From an uncultured Prolixibacteraceae bacterium (GTDB taxonomy: Bacteria; Bacteroidota; Bacteroidia; Bacteroidales; Prolixibacteraceae): 64,000 nucleotides of DNA. Of this stretch, positions 1 to 7,990 are shown one piece after another. The stretch covers positions 43,048 through 107,047 of the forward strand of contig CALGIG010000029.1 of the NCBI GenBank assembly GCA_937915865.1, read 5' to 3'. Made by a program: the position numbers and the translations under genes. The notes beneath the pieces are model-generated. The model was not told the origin of the DNA. It saw only the letters and a program-made list of their open reading frames with translations, and ran no database searches. The first letter of the stretch is position 1. Every line of letters starts with the position of its first letter.

Positions 1-615
1 CTGGCGGTAAATTTCGGAAAGTCGCAGCACAAATTCTTCGGCTTTTGGGTCCTTGGCACGCACCATCGACCTCAATGTGGAAAGCGAGTTAAACAAGAAA
101 TGAGGGTTCACCTGTTGGCGTAGAATTTCAAACTGCGAGCGCATGTTTTCGGTTTTCAGCATTTCGTTTTGCAGCGAAACGGCCTGCGCTTTTTCTGCTG
201 AGTTGAGGGCGTATTGAATGATGTAAATCAGGACGATACATATAGCGCCTTTGAAAGTAATCAACCAAAGTGAAAACGAATTTTTCAGGTTTGTATCACC
301 AACTTCGCTCAATACAAAAATCCCGGCAGCTACAAACAAGGTCAGCAAAATGGCATTAGCCAACAAAATATACACACCTTTCCTTATCAGGTTTGTTGTG
401 CCTTTTTTGTGCATGAAGAAATTAGTTAACCACGAGTTGACTATCCATGCAATCAGGAGAAACAAGAACGTAACAGTGCTGGTAAGAAACATCCGTCCAA
501 GGTTGGTTTCAACCCGGTGCTGACTGTTAATGATGATGTTGAACAGAGGCAGGAAAATGGCAAAAAGTATGGCAATTCCCCAGTTACTTCGTTTTTCTTT
601 GTGCGATAAATCCAT
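1..615 (-). CDS. LytS/YehU-type sensor histidine kinase (3' end outside window)
   Basis: I translated this by hand on the minus strand from the ATG at 613-615. It gives 205 residues and then runs off the window, so the C-terminal ATPase domain is missing. Four hydrophobic segments (about residues 14-30, 43-63, 80-100 and 115-135) form a membrane anchor. A short linker leads to the phospho-acceptor motif QQVNPHFLFNSLS, with the likely phosphorylated His near residue 172. This motif defines the His_kinase (PF06580) family, whose members usually pair with a LytTR-type response regulator. Such a partner would lie to the left, outside the window. The signal sensed is unknown. Confidence 0.9.
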   Translation of the reverse strand, partial: MDLSHKEKRSNWGIAILFAIFLPLFNIIINSQHRVETNLGRMFLTSTVTFLFLLIAWIVNSWLTNFFMHKKGTTNLIRKGVYILLANAILLTLFVAAGIFVLSEVGDTNLKNSFSLWLITFKGAICIVLIYIIQYALNSAEKAQAVSLQNEMLKTENMRSQFEILRQQVNPHFLFNSLSTLRSMVRAKDPKAEEFVLRLSEIYRQ

Positions 616-781
616 TATTGCAGACAATTACAACGGATAAAAGTAGTAATCTTCGGTGTAATTCTTAGTTCGCGTTATAGTGCAATGCTAAATAAAAAAG
701 CTGTTAAAGAAAAGTAAAAAAAAGTATCTCTGCGGAACGATTTTTGCCTAACAGTAAAATGTTATTGATAATATAATCGCT

Positions 782-2353
782 ATGTTTTGCCAGATATATA
801 AGTTGGGTTGGGGGCTGATTCTATTGTTTTGTATAGGAATTCAGTCTTTTGAGAGTGTAGCACTGCCGCCCAAAGCCGATTCCATTCAAATTGTGTACAA
901 TCGAAATAACCTGCTTCTGCCGGGCGAATCATTTCCGATTGGAGTTGTTTCCTATCAAAAAAACGGGAAAGTGAAAAAGACAGTTGGATTAGCTGATGGC
1001 AATGCTTGGTGGGTGGGCTATAAGGTAGAAGTAGCGGGCGGTTCGTTTTCAGGAGGGAACATTTGGGTGAACGACGAGCTGATTCCATCGAAAGGAAAAT
1101 ATATTGAGCTTAAAATATATCCCAGGAAACAGCCCGAACTGGCCAAAACGACATTGTTGCCCCTTAATTACGAAACCCGAATCGAATTCAGGCCAACCGG
1201 AGATTTCGAAAAGGCTCCTGGCGGGCAAATCAGGGGCGAGTTGCTTACAGAGTTTGATAATGGTCAAAGTCGGATTTGCAAAAATCTGAAAAATGGTAAT
1301 GAAACTGACCGTTTTGTGTTTTTACCCAATGGCGGAAGATGGGATCGTGGAAAGTTTATAATTGATCCCGATTTTTTGCACATCGAGAATCACCAGCCAT
1401 CGCTGACAATTCAGTCGCTCCGGAACCCGGATTTAGCCGATACTTTTAAAGTTTTGCTCGATTACAGGCACACTTACGACCTCACTTTCTCGGGCTCTTC
1501 CGGCCAGTTGGGTTTTTCGGGGAGCGATGGCAGCAGCGGTACTCCGGGTTATCATGGTACCGATGGCCAGCCTGGTCAAAATGGAGGTTTTGGAGAAGAT
1601 GGACCCGATATCGACGTTTTTATGGATTTGTACCGCGATTCGCTTCTGAATTGTGATCTGCTTTATGTATATGCTCAAAATCAATGGACTGGCGAGGAAT
1701 ATCGCTATTTAATTAATCCTGATGGTGGAAAACTATTGGTGAATTCGTTTGGCGGATCGGGAGGAAATGGGGGAAGCGGTGGCCGCGGAGGAAATGGAGG
1801 TGATGGCCGCGACGGCGAAAAGTGGACTGAAACACATACGGAAAAACGGATAGAGAAAAAGCCGGTTATAAAGAAAAGTATACATAAAGAAAAACAGAAA
1901 AAGACCGATGCCGAAGGGAAGGAATACGAGGTGGAAGTAGATGTTGAAGTGTCGGAAACAGTATATGTTGACGAAGAGACCTGGGTGCCTGTTACGATTG
2001 AAAAGCAGGGACCGGGCGAAGATGGCGGAGACGGCGGCTGGGGAGGTCCTGGCGGCCTGGGTGGCGAGGGCGGTTATGGCGGGACCATCAATTTATATTT
2101 TACGCCTGATGCTATGCCATACCAGAACCTAATTGTTGCCAGAAGCGCTGGAGGTTCTGGTGGCTTACATGGTTCCGGCGGATCAGGCGGTAGTGGAGGA
2201 AGAGGCGGATACGGAAATCCGAATGGCAGGGGAGGTCTTGGCGGACACTCTGGCCCGTCGCCCATTGGTTGGGCAAGCGATGGGCACGACGGCAAAATCA
2301 TCGTTCGCTGGACTGAAGAATTCTTTCAGTACAAAACCGCTCAGAAGGAATAA
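782..2353 (+). CDS. secreted collagen-like glycine-rich protein
   Basis: This 523-residue protein begins with a hydrophobic N-terminus (residues 8-28) that looks like a signal peptide. Residues 30-230 form an ordinary mixed domain I do not recognise. Four glycine-rich stretches follow, at about residues 236-272, 323-343, 409-438 and 456-500. They are built of GSxG/GxD/GGxGG units resembling collagen-like Gly-X-Y or PE-PGRS-type repeats. Between the second and third lies a highly charged Lys/Glu segment (about 345-405). The chain ends with an ordinary 20-residue segment and shows no sorting signal I recognise. No function can be assigned; an extracellular structural or adhesive role is an inference from composition. 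The gene stands alone between the kinase and sigZ units. Confidence 0.8.
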   Translation: MFCQIYKLGWGLILLFCIGIQSFESVALPPKADSIQIVYNRNNLLLPGESFPIGVVSYQKNGKVKKTVGLADGNAWWVGYKVEVAGGSFSGGNIWVNDELIPSKGKYIELKIYPRKQPELAKTTLLPLNYETRIEFRPTGDFEKAPGGQIRGELLTEFDNGQSRICKNLKNGNETDRFVFLPNGGRWDRGKFIIDPDFLHIENHQPSLTIQSLRNPDLADTFKVLLDYRHTYDLTFSGSSGQLGFSGSDGSSGTPGYHGTDGQPGQNGGFGEDGPDIDVFMDLYRDSLLNCDLLYVYAQNQWTGEEYRYLINPDGGKLLVNSFGGSGGNGGSGGRGGNGGDGRDGEKWTETHTEKRIEKKPVIKKSIHKEKQKKTDAEGKEYEVEVDVEVSETVYVDEETWVPVTIEKQGPGEDGGDGGWGGPGGLGGEGGYGGTINLYFTPDAMPYQNLIVARSAGGSGGLHGSGGSGGSGGRGGYGNPNGRGGLGGHSGPSPIGWASDGHDGKIIVRWTEEFFQYKTAQKE

Positions 2354-2396
2354 GTGTTTAGCCTCGGTTGCCAGTAGTAAGGAAAAATATTGTCGA

Positions 2397-2831
2397 TCAG
2401 TACAAAACTTCCTTCTTCATGCAAATAGCGCTTACAGGACAAAGTCCTGAAAATTGCGCAGTTCGTTTCAGTGGCTCCGCAAAATCGTCACGGTTGATGA
2501 TCTTGTATCCGTTAGCTGTAAAAAAGTTGGCGGCAGTATTCGTAAGCAAATATAGGGCGGTAAGCCCCGATTCTTTGGCAATTTTTTCAATGGAGCTTAC
2601 AAGTTGTGCGCCTATGCCTTTCTTTTGGTGTTTCGGATTAACTGCCACTGATCGTAATAAAGCTACGTCATCGATAATTTCAAGTCCGCCAACAGCAACA
2701 ACCTGATCGTTTTCTATCAGGGTAAAAAGCCTGATGTTGGCTTGTTTCAGGTCCGATGCATCGAGTTTTGTCTCGCTCAGCAAGTTAAATGTCGAATCAA
2801 ACTCATCCGGTTTAAGTTCTGTAAAAATCAT
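2397..2831 (-). CDS. GNAT acetyltransferase, ArsN2-like
   Basis: This is a GCN5-related N-acetyltransferase of 144 residues, counted from the ATG at 2829-2831 (MIFTELKPDEF). A longer reading from 2912 would overlap the upstream sigma gene and adds nothing family-like, so I prefer the short start, 22 bp after the sigma stop codon. The acetyl-CoA loop is visible as NPKHQKKGIGAQL, preceded by the beta-strand LLRSVAV. The C-terminal region (LTNTAANFFTANGYKI) fits the fold. Overall it resembles the ArsN2 group of acetyltransferases linked to arsenic resistance, but no ars genes are nearby, so the substrate is uncertain. It is probably co-transcribed with the sigZ-like gene. Confidence 0.8.
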   Translation of the reverse strand: MIFTELKPDEFDSTFNLLSETKLDASDLKQANIRLFTLIENDQVVAVGGLEIIDDVALLRSVAVNPKHQKKGIGAQLVSSIEKIAKESGLTALYLLTNTAANFFTANGYKIINRDDFAEPLKRTAQFSGLCPVSAICMKKEVLY

Positions 2832-2853
2832 TTGTATTTCTGTTTTTCGAAAA

Positions 2854-3402
2854 TTATTGTTTGGAGCAATCTTTTGGATTGCCATGGTAGTCGATAATGT
2901 TTCCGTAAACATCCACGTTGAAGCTACAGCAATCGGTGAGGTTCTTTTTTAGTAGTTGGCGTCCTCGCTGAATTCGGCTTCGGGCATTGGTGTACGAAAT
3001 ACCCAACCGGTCAGCAATTTCTTTTTGCGAAATTCCTTTCATTTCGTACAAAACTACTGCTTCCCTGTAGTTTTCGGGCAGGGCGTCCACATACTTGCCA
3101 ATCCAGCCGGTAGCCTCGTTCATGGCATTTTCATTGGTTTCGTCTTCAATGTCTTTAATCTCATCTTCCATCTCCTGAAATTTCTTTTTACGGATGTAAT
3201 CGATGATGGTGTTTCGGGTCATTTGGTAAACCCATGCCTGAAGTTTAGAGCTGTCTTTCAGGGTGCCAATCTTCGAAAGGATTTTGATGAACACTTCCTG
3301 AAGGATGTCTTCCGATTCCTCTTTGTTTTTGATCCGTTTGTTGATGAATGCCAGCAACTGATCGTGGTTCTCGCGCCAGATGGTTTCCAAAAGTTCGTTC
3401 AT
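2854..3402 (-). CDS. sigZ: ECF RNA polymerase sigma factor, SigZ-like
   Basis: A 182-residue sigma-70 family factor of ECF type. Region 2 is at about residues 10-75 (DILQEVFIKIL at 32-42) and region 4 at about 105-150, with the helix-turn-helix SQKEIADRLGISYTNARSRI. After region 4 comes a conserved tail with Cys158-Cys159, a D-x-x-G-x-I-x-D-Y motif and Cys179. This matches the SigZ group described in Bacillus and Bacteroidota. No anti-sigma gene is adjacent, so the cysteine tail may itself sense a metal or oxidant; that is an inference. A TAAATTTG box lies only 5-12 bases upstream of the start on the coding strand. It is followed by an acetyltransferase gene. Confidence 0.85.
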   Translation of the reverse strand: MNELLETIWRENHDQLLAFINKRIKNKEESEDILQEVFIKILSKIGTLKDSSKLQAWVYQMTRNTIIDYIRKKKFQEMEDEIKDIEDETNENAMNEATGWIGKYVDALPENYREAVVLYEMKGISQKEIADRLGISYTNARSRIQRGRQLLKKNLTDCCSFNVDVYGNIIDYHGNPKDCSKQ

Positions 3403-3490
3403 GTTTCCAAATTTACTGTTTTCTGAATTGTTGACGCAGCGAGGTGGAAAATGATGCAGAAAAAAAACTCTTAGTCTGATTACAATTTGT

Positions 3491-3498
3491 TAAGTTTG
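3491..3498 (+). promoter_or_regulatory. TAnnTTTG -7 box before the doc module
   Basis: TAAGTTTG matches the Bacteroidota -7 consensus TAnnTTTG and lies about 35 bp upstream of the ATG at 3533. I see no clear TTTG at the -33 position. Confidence 0.4.
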
Positions 3499-3532
3499 TT
3501 GTTGCGTTTAATAATTCTTCAATAAGTTGGTT

Positions 3533-4540
3533 ATGAGCAGGGATCTTACAAATTCAGGCGTTGAAAGGCAAAATATCTTAAATAATAAGTTTGCGCTACA
3601 AAGGATACAAGATTATGTTGGCTTTGAAGGGATGTTGTTTGATGGGGAGTATAAATTTACCAAATCGATGGTTGCGACTTTTTTTTGTATTGATGAACGT
3701 ACACTAGAACGTTACATGGAACAATTTAGTGATGAATTAAAGCACAACGGATATACTTTAATACGAGGTAAGATGCTGAAAGAATTGAAATTGCAATTTG
3801 CTCCCGTCATAAATGTCGGGAGCAAAACAACCCAGCTTGGGTTATTCAATTTTAGATCTTTCCTCAATTTAGCAATGTTGCTTAAAGAGAGTGATAATGC
3901 TCGGCTTTTAAGAAGCAAAATGCTTGACATTGTTATTGACACGATCAATGAACGCACGGGCGGAGGAACCAAATTTATCAATCGTCGCGATGCCAATTAT
4001 TTACCTGCCGCTATCCAGGAAAGTAACTACCGCAAAGATTTCACCTCGGCACTAAGTCGATACATTAATATGGGTAATTATAAATATTCATTGTACACCG
4101 ACAAAATTTATCAATGCATATTTAAAGAAAATGCAAAAGAGTATAAGCAAATACTGAAATTAGAGGAAAATGATAATGCGCGGGATACAATGTATGCAGA
4201 AGTACTAACGAGTATAGCTTCATTTGAAACCGGACTTGCTTATGAAATAGAAAAAAGGAGCAAATCTCTTAATCGAATGCTTGAACCTTTTGAGGTAGAT
4301 CAGATATTCGCTGATTTTTCTCAACATCCACAGCAACATCCTTATATTGAGGATGCCCGCATAAAAATGGCATCGCGGGATTTACATTTTCGGGACGCTA
4401 TGCATAAAAAACTTGAGGAGTATATACGCTCTGTCAGCCCAGTTGATTTTGAAAGATTTTTGGGAGAGCAGAGTATCAATTTTGAAAAGCAGCTTCATGA
4501 TGCCAGTGAGGTTCTAACTCGTTTAAAACAAAGCGAATAA
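3533..4540 (+). CDS. putative Doc-associated DNA-binding (RhuM/BRO-like) protein
   Basis: The protein is 335 residues from the ATG at 3533; an in-frame TTG at 3527 is less likely. Near residues 35-75, a segment containing FTKSMVATFFCIDERTLERY looks like a helix-turn-helix of the kind in RhuM/virulence-associated proteins. At about 103-140 the stretch NFRSFLNLAMLLKESDNARL followed by RSKMLDIVID resembles BRO/antirepressor cores. The remainder is helical and charged, with no family I can name. It overlaps the downstream Doc toxin by one base (TAATG), so the two are translationally coupled. I infer that it is the antitoxin and autoregulator, replacing the usual small Phd protein; this is not shown by sequence alone. 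Confidence 0.6.
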   Translation: MSRDLTNSGVERQNILNNKFALQRIQDYVGFEGMLFDGEYKFTKSMVATFFCIDERTLERYMEQFSDELKHNGYTLIRGKMLKELKLQFAPVINVGSKTTQLGLFNFRSFLNLAMLLKESDNARLLRSKMLDIVIDTINERTGGGTKFINRRDANYLPAAIQESNYRKDFTSALSRYINMGNYKYSLYTDKIYQCIFKENAKEYKQILKLEENDNARDTMYAEVLTSIASFETGLAYEIEKRSKSLNRMLEPFEVDQIFADFSQHPQQHPYIEDARIKMASRDLHFRDAMHKKLEEYIRSVSPVDFERFLGEQSINFEKQLHDASEVLTRLKQSE

Positions 4541-4992
4541 TGGCATGTATTTATTTTAGAAATGTAAATGAAATTGTCGCTATCCACAAAAAGACAATAA
4601 ATGCAAGTGGAGGCGGAACGGATGGCATTATTCAACTTGGATCATTGGAGTGTGCCATTGATCAAATTCAAAATGAAGACTATTACCCAGAGTTTGAAGA
4701 TAAATTAACTCATTTGTTTTGGATAGCCAATAAAAGCCATTGTTTTCAGGATGGGAATAAACGGATTGCAATAACAGCCTGTTGTATGTTTCTTTTAATG
4801 AATGGTTATCTGAATGTAGCTGAAGTTTTTCTTCATAGAATGGAAACCATAAGTTATCATGTTGCTGCTGGAAATATTGACAAAGAACTACTTCATGAAG
4901 TTATAACGTCAATTTTATATGAGGAAGATTATTGTGAAGAACTAAAATTAAAACTGTTTGACGCTTTTTCAAAAGACTGGATAAATGATTGA
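4540..4992 (+). CDS. doc: Doc/Fic-family toxin (death-on-curing)
   Basis: A 150-residue Fic-fold protein. The catalytic loop reads HCFQDGNKR, with His67 as the general base. It fits the Doc form of the Fic motif HxFx(D/N)GNKR. Doc enzymes transfer phosphate to EF-Tu and stop translation; Fic relatives transfer AMP. Which reaction applies here cannot be told from the sequence. The start codon overlaps the stop of the preceding gene (TAATG), as expected for a toxin following its antitoxin. I see no Phd-like small antitoxin. The module sits alone between sigZ and metG. Confidence 0.85.
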   Translation: MACIYFRNVNEIVAIHKKTINASGGGTDGIIQLGSLECAIDQIQNEDYYPEFEDKLTHLFWIANKSHCFQDGNKRIAITACCMFLLMNGYLNVAEVFLHRMETISYHVAAGNIDKELLHEVITSILYEEDYCEELKLKLFDAFSKDWIND

Positions 4993-5046
4993 TCTTATCA
5001 TCGGTTCTCAGCCTACAAATCCCATTCGTCCTTAGCAAAAATCAAC

Positions 5047-5054
5047 TATCTTTG
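5047..5054 (+). promoter_or_regulatory. TAnnTTTG -7 box of metG
   Basis: TATCTTTG matches the Bacteroidota -7 element and lies 26 bp before the metG start codon. No convincing -33 TTTG is visible. Confidence 0.5.
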
Positions 5055-5080
5055 TCACCCTCAATAAAATCAAAAGTACA

Positions 5081-7114
5081 ATGACTGATTATAAACGTAC
5101 CCTCATTACTTCGGCTTTGCCGTATGCCAACGGACCGGTTCACATTGGTCACCTGGCCGGTGTGTATGTTCCGGCTGATATTTATGCCCGCTATCTTCGG
5201 ATGAACGACGTGGATGTGGCTTTTATCGGCGGATCGGACGAACATGGCGTGCCAATTACCCTGAAAGCTAAGAATGAAGGAGTTACACCACAAGATATTG
5301 TGGATAAGTACCACAACATTATCAAAGATGCGTTTGCGCGCTTCGGCATTTCATTCGACGTGTATTCGCGTACCAGCGCCCAGGTGCACCACGAAACGGC
5401 TTCTGAATTCTTCAAAAAATTATACGAAACCGGTAAGTTCATCGAAAAAACGACCGAACAATATTACGACGAGGAAGCCCGTCAGTTTTTGGCCGACCGC
5501 TACATCACCGGAATCTGTCCGAAATGCGGTAACGAACGTGCTTATGGCGACCAGTGTGAAGCCTGCGGAAGCACCCTGAACGCCACCGATTTGATCAACC
5601 CGAAATCGACACTGAGCGGAAACCCGCCGGTGATGCGCGAAACCAAACACTGGTATTTGCCGCTCGACCAATACGAAGGCTGGCTGAAAGAATGGATTCT
5701 GGATGGACATAAAGAATGGAAATCGAATGTTTACGGGCAGTGCAAATCATGGATCGACAGTGGTTTGCAGCCACGCGCCGTAACCCGCGACCTCGAATGG
5801 GGTGTGCCTGTTCCGGTTGACGGAGCCGAAGGCAAAGTGCTGTACGTGTGGTTCGACGCGCCAATCGGTTACATTTCGGCCACCAAAGAATGGACTCCTG
5901 ATTGGGAAAAATGGTGGAAAGACCCGGAAACCAAAATGGTGCATTTCATTGGCAAAGACAACATTGTGTTCCACTGCATCATTTTCCCGGCCATGCTTAA
6001 GGCCGAAGGAACCTACATTCTGCCCGACAATGTTCCGGCCAACGAGTTTCTGAACCTTGAAGGCGACAAAATTTCGACTTCGCGCAACTGGGCGGTTTGG
6101 CTACACGAATATTTGGATGAATTTCCCGGGAAAGAAGATGTGCTGAAATACGTGCTCACGGCCAATGCTCCTGAAACCAAGGACAACGACTTTACCTGGA
6201 AAGATTTCCAGACCCGCAACAACAGCGAACTGGTAGCTATTTTGGGCAATTTCGTAAATCGCGCATTAGTGCTCACCCAAAAATATTACGACGGAAAAGT
6301 TCCGGCTGCCGGCGAACTGACCGAAAACGACAAGCTGACTTTGGCTGAAATGTCGGCGATCAAAGCTGAAGTTGAAAAGAGCATTTCGCAATACCGCTTC
6401 CGCGAAGCCTTGAAATTCGCGATGGACTTTGCCCGTTTGGGCAACAAATACCTGGCTGATGCCGAGCCCTGGAAAGTGGTGAAGACCGATCCGGCTCGTG
6501 TGGAAACCATCATGAATGTTTGCTTGCAGATTACAGCCAACCTCACCATCATTTTCGCACCATTCCTGCCTTTCAGCATGGACAAATTGCGTGGCTGGCT
6601 CAACATGGACGAACTGAAATGGAGTGAATTGGGTCGTACCGATTTGTTGGCCGTGGGTCACCAAACCAATACACCTGAATTGTTGTTCGAAAAGATCGAA
6701 GACGATGTGATTGAGCGCCAGGTGAACAAGCTGCTGGCTACCAAAAAGGCCAACGAAGTTGCCGCTGCACCGGTTAATCCGGCAAAGGAAAATTGCACGT
6801 ACGACGATTTTCAGAAGATGGACATCCGCACCGGAACCATCATCGAAGCCGAAAAAGTGGCCAAAACCAAGAAGTTGCTGAAACTGACCATCGACACCGG
6901 AATCGACAAACGTACTGTCGTTTCGGGTATTGCCGAGTATTACAATCCCGAAGAGATTATTGGTCAGCAGGTGAGCATTTTGGTGAACCTCGAACCGCGC
7001 GAGCTGAAAGGAATCCTGTCGCAGGGAATGATCCTGATGGCACAGGACGCCGATGGCTCACTGAAATTTGTGGCCCCAACCACGCCGGTTAAAAACGGGT
7101 CGGAGATTAAGTAA
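5081..7114 (+). CDS. metG: methionyl-tRNA synthetase
   Basis: This 677-residue class I aminoacyl-tRNA synthetase charges tRNA-Met in the cytoplasm. The HIGH signature is seen as PVHIGHLAG near residue 20 and the KMSKS loop as DKISTS near residue 330. The zinc knuckle CPKCGN...CEACG begins near Cys146. The anticodon-binding helical domain spans about 390-550. A C-terminal EMAP/Arc1p-type tRNA-binding domain (about 570-677) follows, which gives the long dimeric form of the enzyme. Length and domain order are normal for Bacteroidota. It is monocistronic, preceded by a TATCTTTG box and followed at once by a long perfect palindrome. Confidence 0.98.
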   Translation: MTDYKRTLITSALPYANGPVHIGHLAGVYVPADIYARYLRMNDVDVAFIGGSDEHGVPITLKAKNEGVTPQDIVDKYHNIIKDAFARFGISFDVYSRTSAQVHHETASEFFKKLYETGKFIEKTTEQYYDEEARQFLADRYITGICPKCGNERAYGDQCEACGSTLNATDLINPKSTLSGNPPVMRETKHWYLPLDQYEGWLKEWILDGHKEWKSNVYGQCKSWIDSGLQPRAVTRDLEWGVPVPVDGAEGKVLYVWFDAPIGYISATKEWTPDWEKWWKDPETKMVHFIGKDNIVFHCIIFPAMLKAEGTYILPDNVPANEFLNLEGDKISTSRNWAVWLHEYLDEFPGKEDVLKYVLTANAPETKDNDFTWKDFQTRNNSELVAILGNFVNRALVLTQKYYDGKVPAAGELTENDKLTLAEMSAIKAEVEKSISQYRFREALKFAMDFARLGNKYLADAEPWKVVKTDPARVETIMNVCLQITANLTIIFAPFLPFSMDKLRGWLNMDELKWSELGRTDLLAVGHQTNTPELLFEKIEDDVIERQVNKLLATKKANEVAAAPVNPAKENCTYDDFQKMDIRTGTIIEAEKVAKTKKLLKLTIDTGIDKRTVVSGIAEYYNPEEIIGQQVSILVNLEPRELKGILSQGMILMAQDADGSLKFVAPTTPVKNGSEIK

Positions 7115-7120
7115 ATATTT

Positions 7121-7166
7121 GTCTTTGTGGTAAGGACGTTGCATGCAACGTCCTTACCACAAAGAC
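7121..7166. repeat. 46-bp perfect palindrome downstream of metG
   Basis: Starting 7 bases after the metG stop codon, 46 bases read identically on both strands. The centre is GTTGCATGCAAC, flanked by arms beginning GTCTTTGTGGTAAGGAC. There is no unpaired loop, so in DNA it could extrude a cruciform and in RNA fold a 20-bp or longer hairpin. It has no T-run and is not a standard terminator. It resembles the dispersed GACGTTGCATGCAACGTC palindromes I remember from several bacterial genomes, but I cannot check copy number here. Confidence 0.85.
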
Positions 7167-7190
7167 CCTACCAAGATGACCAAAAATAAA

Positions 7191-7214
7191 ACCGCCCAAC
7201 TACTGTTGGGTGGT
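7191..7214. repeat. short hairpin in metG-TA spacer
   Basis: A 10-bp stem (ACCGCCCAAC paired to GTTGGGTGGT, one G-U) closes a TACT loop. It has no following T-run. The role is unknown; it may help end or stabilise the metG transcript. Confidence 0.5.
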
Positions 7215-7271
7215 CCTTCGTAAGCTTCAGTGCCGCGTCAAGCGGATCGGCTGCTTACTCACTATAAATCG

Positions 7272-7302
7272 AACCCGCTTTCTTACGAGAAGGCGGGTTT
7301 TT
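7272..7302 (+). terminator. rho-independent terminator
   Basis: A 12-bp stem (AACCCGCTTTCT with AGAAGGCGGGTT, one G-U) closes the loop TACG and ends in a TTTTT run. It probably ends metG readthrough before the toxin-antitoxin pair. A very similar hairpin closes the pair at 7954-7984. Confidence 0.8.
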
Positions 7303-7385
7303 AAATTCAGGATTTTACCATTCGATAAAAAGGGCAGAATTCGAACTCTGAGCATAGCGAAAAATGCTAATTTTGCTAAAAAACA

Positions 7386-7637
7386 ATGCTTATGAATTCG
7401 CTGGAACTCAAAAATAAAATCATCAAACAAATTGATAGTTTGAATGAAGCAGAGTTTGAAAGGGTGTACCGTCAGTTACTGGAAATTCTCAAATCGGCAA
7501 ACCACTATAAATTGTCGGAAGAAGAAAATGAAGCCATTGATTCGGCTTTAAAAGTAAGCGAAGAAGGAGAAACATACACCAAAAATGAAGTAATTGCCGA
7601 AGCCAGAAATAAATTTCCAAACCTGAAGTTCAAATGA
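7386..7637 (+). CDS. small antitoxin of a RelE/ParE-type pair
   Basis: An 83-residue (or 81 from the second ATG at 7392) acidic, helical protein with a basic C-terminus. Bacteroidota RelE/ParE loci often carry small helical antitoxins like this, but I see no named DNA-binding motif. Its stop codon overlaps the next gene's start (ATGA at 7634-7637), so translation is coupled, and order and size fit an antitoxin-toxin operon. The call rests mainly on this context. Confidence 0.65.
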   Translation: MLMNSLELKNKIIKQIDSLNEAEFERVYRQLLEILKSANHYKLSEEENEAIDSALKVSEEGETYTKNEVIAEARNKFPNLKFK

Positions 7638-7927
7638 GGACTGTTCGCTGGAACAAACTTGCGCGGCTTGATTACTATCAAAACATCAGCTACTTACTAG
7701 AAAACTGGTCAGATAAAGAGGCTCAGAACTTTATCGACAAAGTATTTGAAATTGAAACGATGCTGGCAAAAGGCAATATCGAATTTCAGAATACTAATCG
7801 TTTGGGTATAAAACGTTGCGTGATTAACAAACAGATTTCATTGTTTTACAGGGAAATAAACAGAAACAACATCGAACTTCTTCGCTTTTGGAACAATAAC
7901 CAGAATCTGAAAAACCTGAATCTTTAG
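7634..7927 (+). CDS. RelE/ParE-family toxin
   Basis: A 97-residue protein with the ParE/RelE layout. The N-terminal strand RTVRWNKLARLDY leads into two helices (YQNISYLLENWSDKEAQNFI), then the beta-sheet core ending RNNIELLRFWNNNQNL. The R/K-rich late strand and terminal FWNNNQ motif are common in plasmid-stabilisation (ParE) toxins of Bacteroidota. ParE members poison gyrase and RelE members cut mRNA; the sequence does not settle which applies. It is translated from an ATGA overlap with the upstream antitoxin. Confidence 0.8.
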   Translation: MRTVRWNKLARLDYYQNISYLLENWSDKEAQNFIDKVFEIETMLAKGNIEFQNTNRLGIKRCVINKQISLFYREINRNNIELLRFWNNNQNLKNLNL

Positions 7928-7953
7928 ATTGTTGCCTTTTAGATTTATATCGA

Positions 7954-7984
7954 AACCGCTTTTGTACGCAAGAGCGGTTTTTTC
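7954..7984 (+). terminator. rho-independent terminator of TA pair
   Basis: The hairpin pairs AAACCGCTTTTG with CAAGAGCGGTTT and ends in TTTTTT, about 27 bp after the toxin stop codon. Confidence 0.75.
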
Positions 7985-7990
7985 GCTCCA

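Noticed and set aside
2368..2706. plus-strand frame of 112 residues opposite the acetyltransferase
   Set aside because: It is the antisense shadow of a clear GNAT gene.
7220..7300. tRNA-like GGTTCGA on the minus strand next to the terminator at 7272-7302
   Set aside because: The surrounding bases do not form a T-stem, acceptor stem or anticodon arm; the sequence is explained by the terminator stem.
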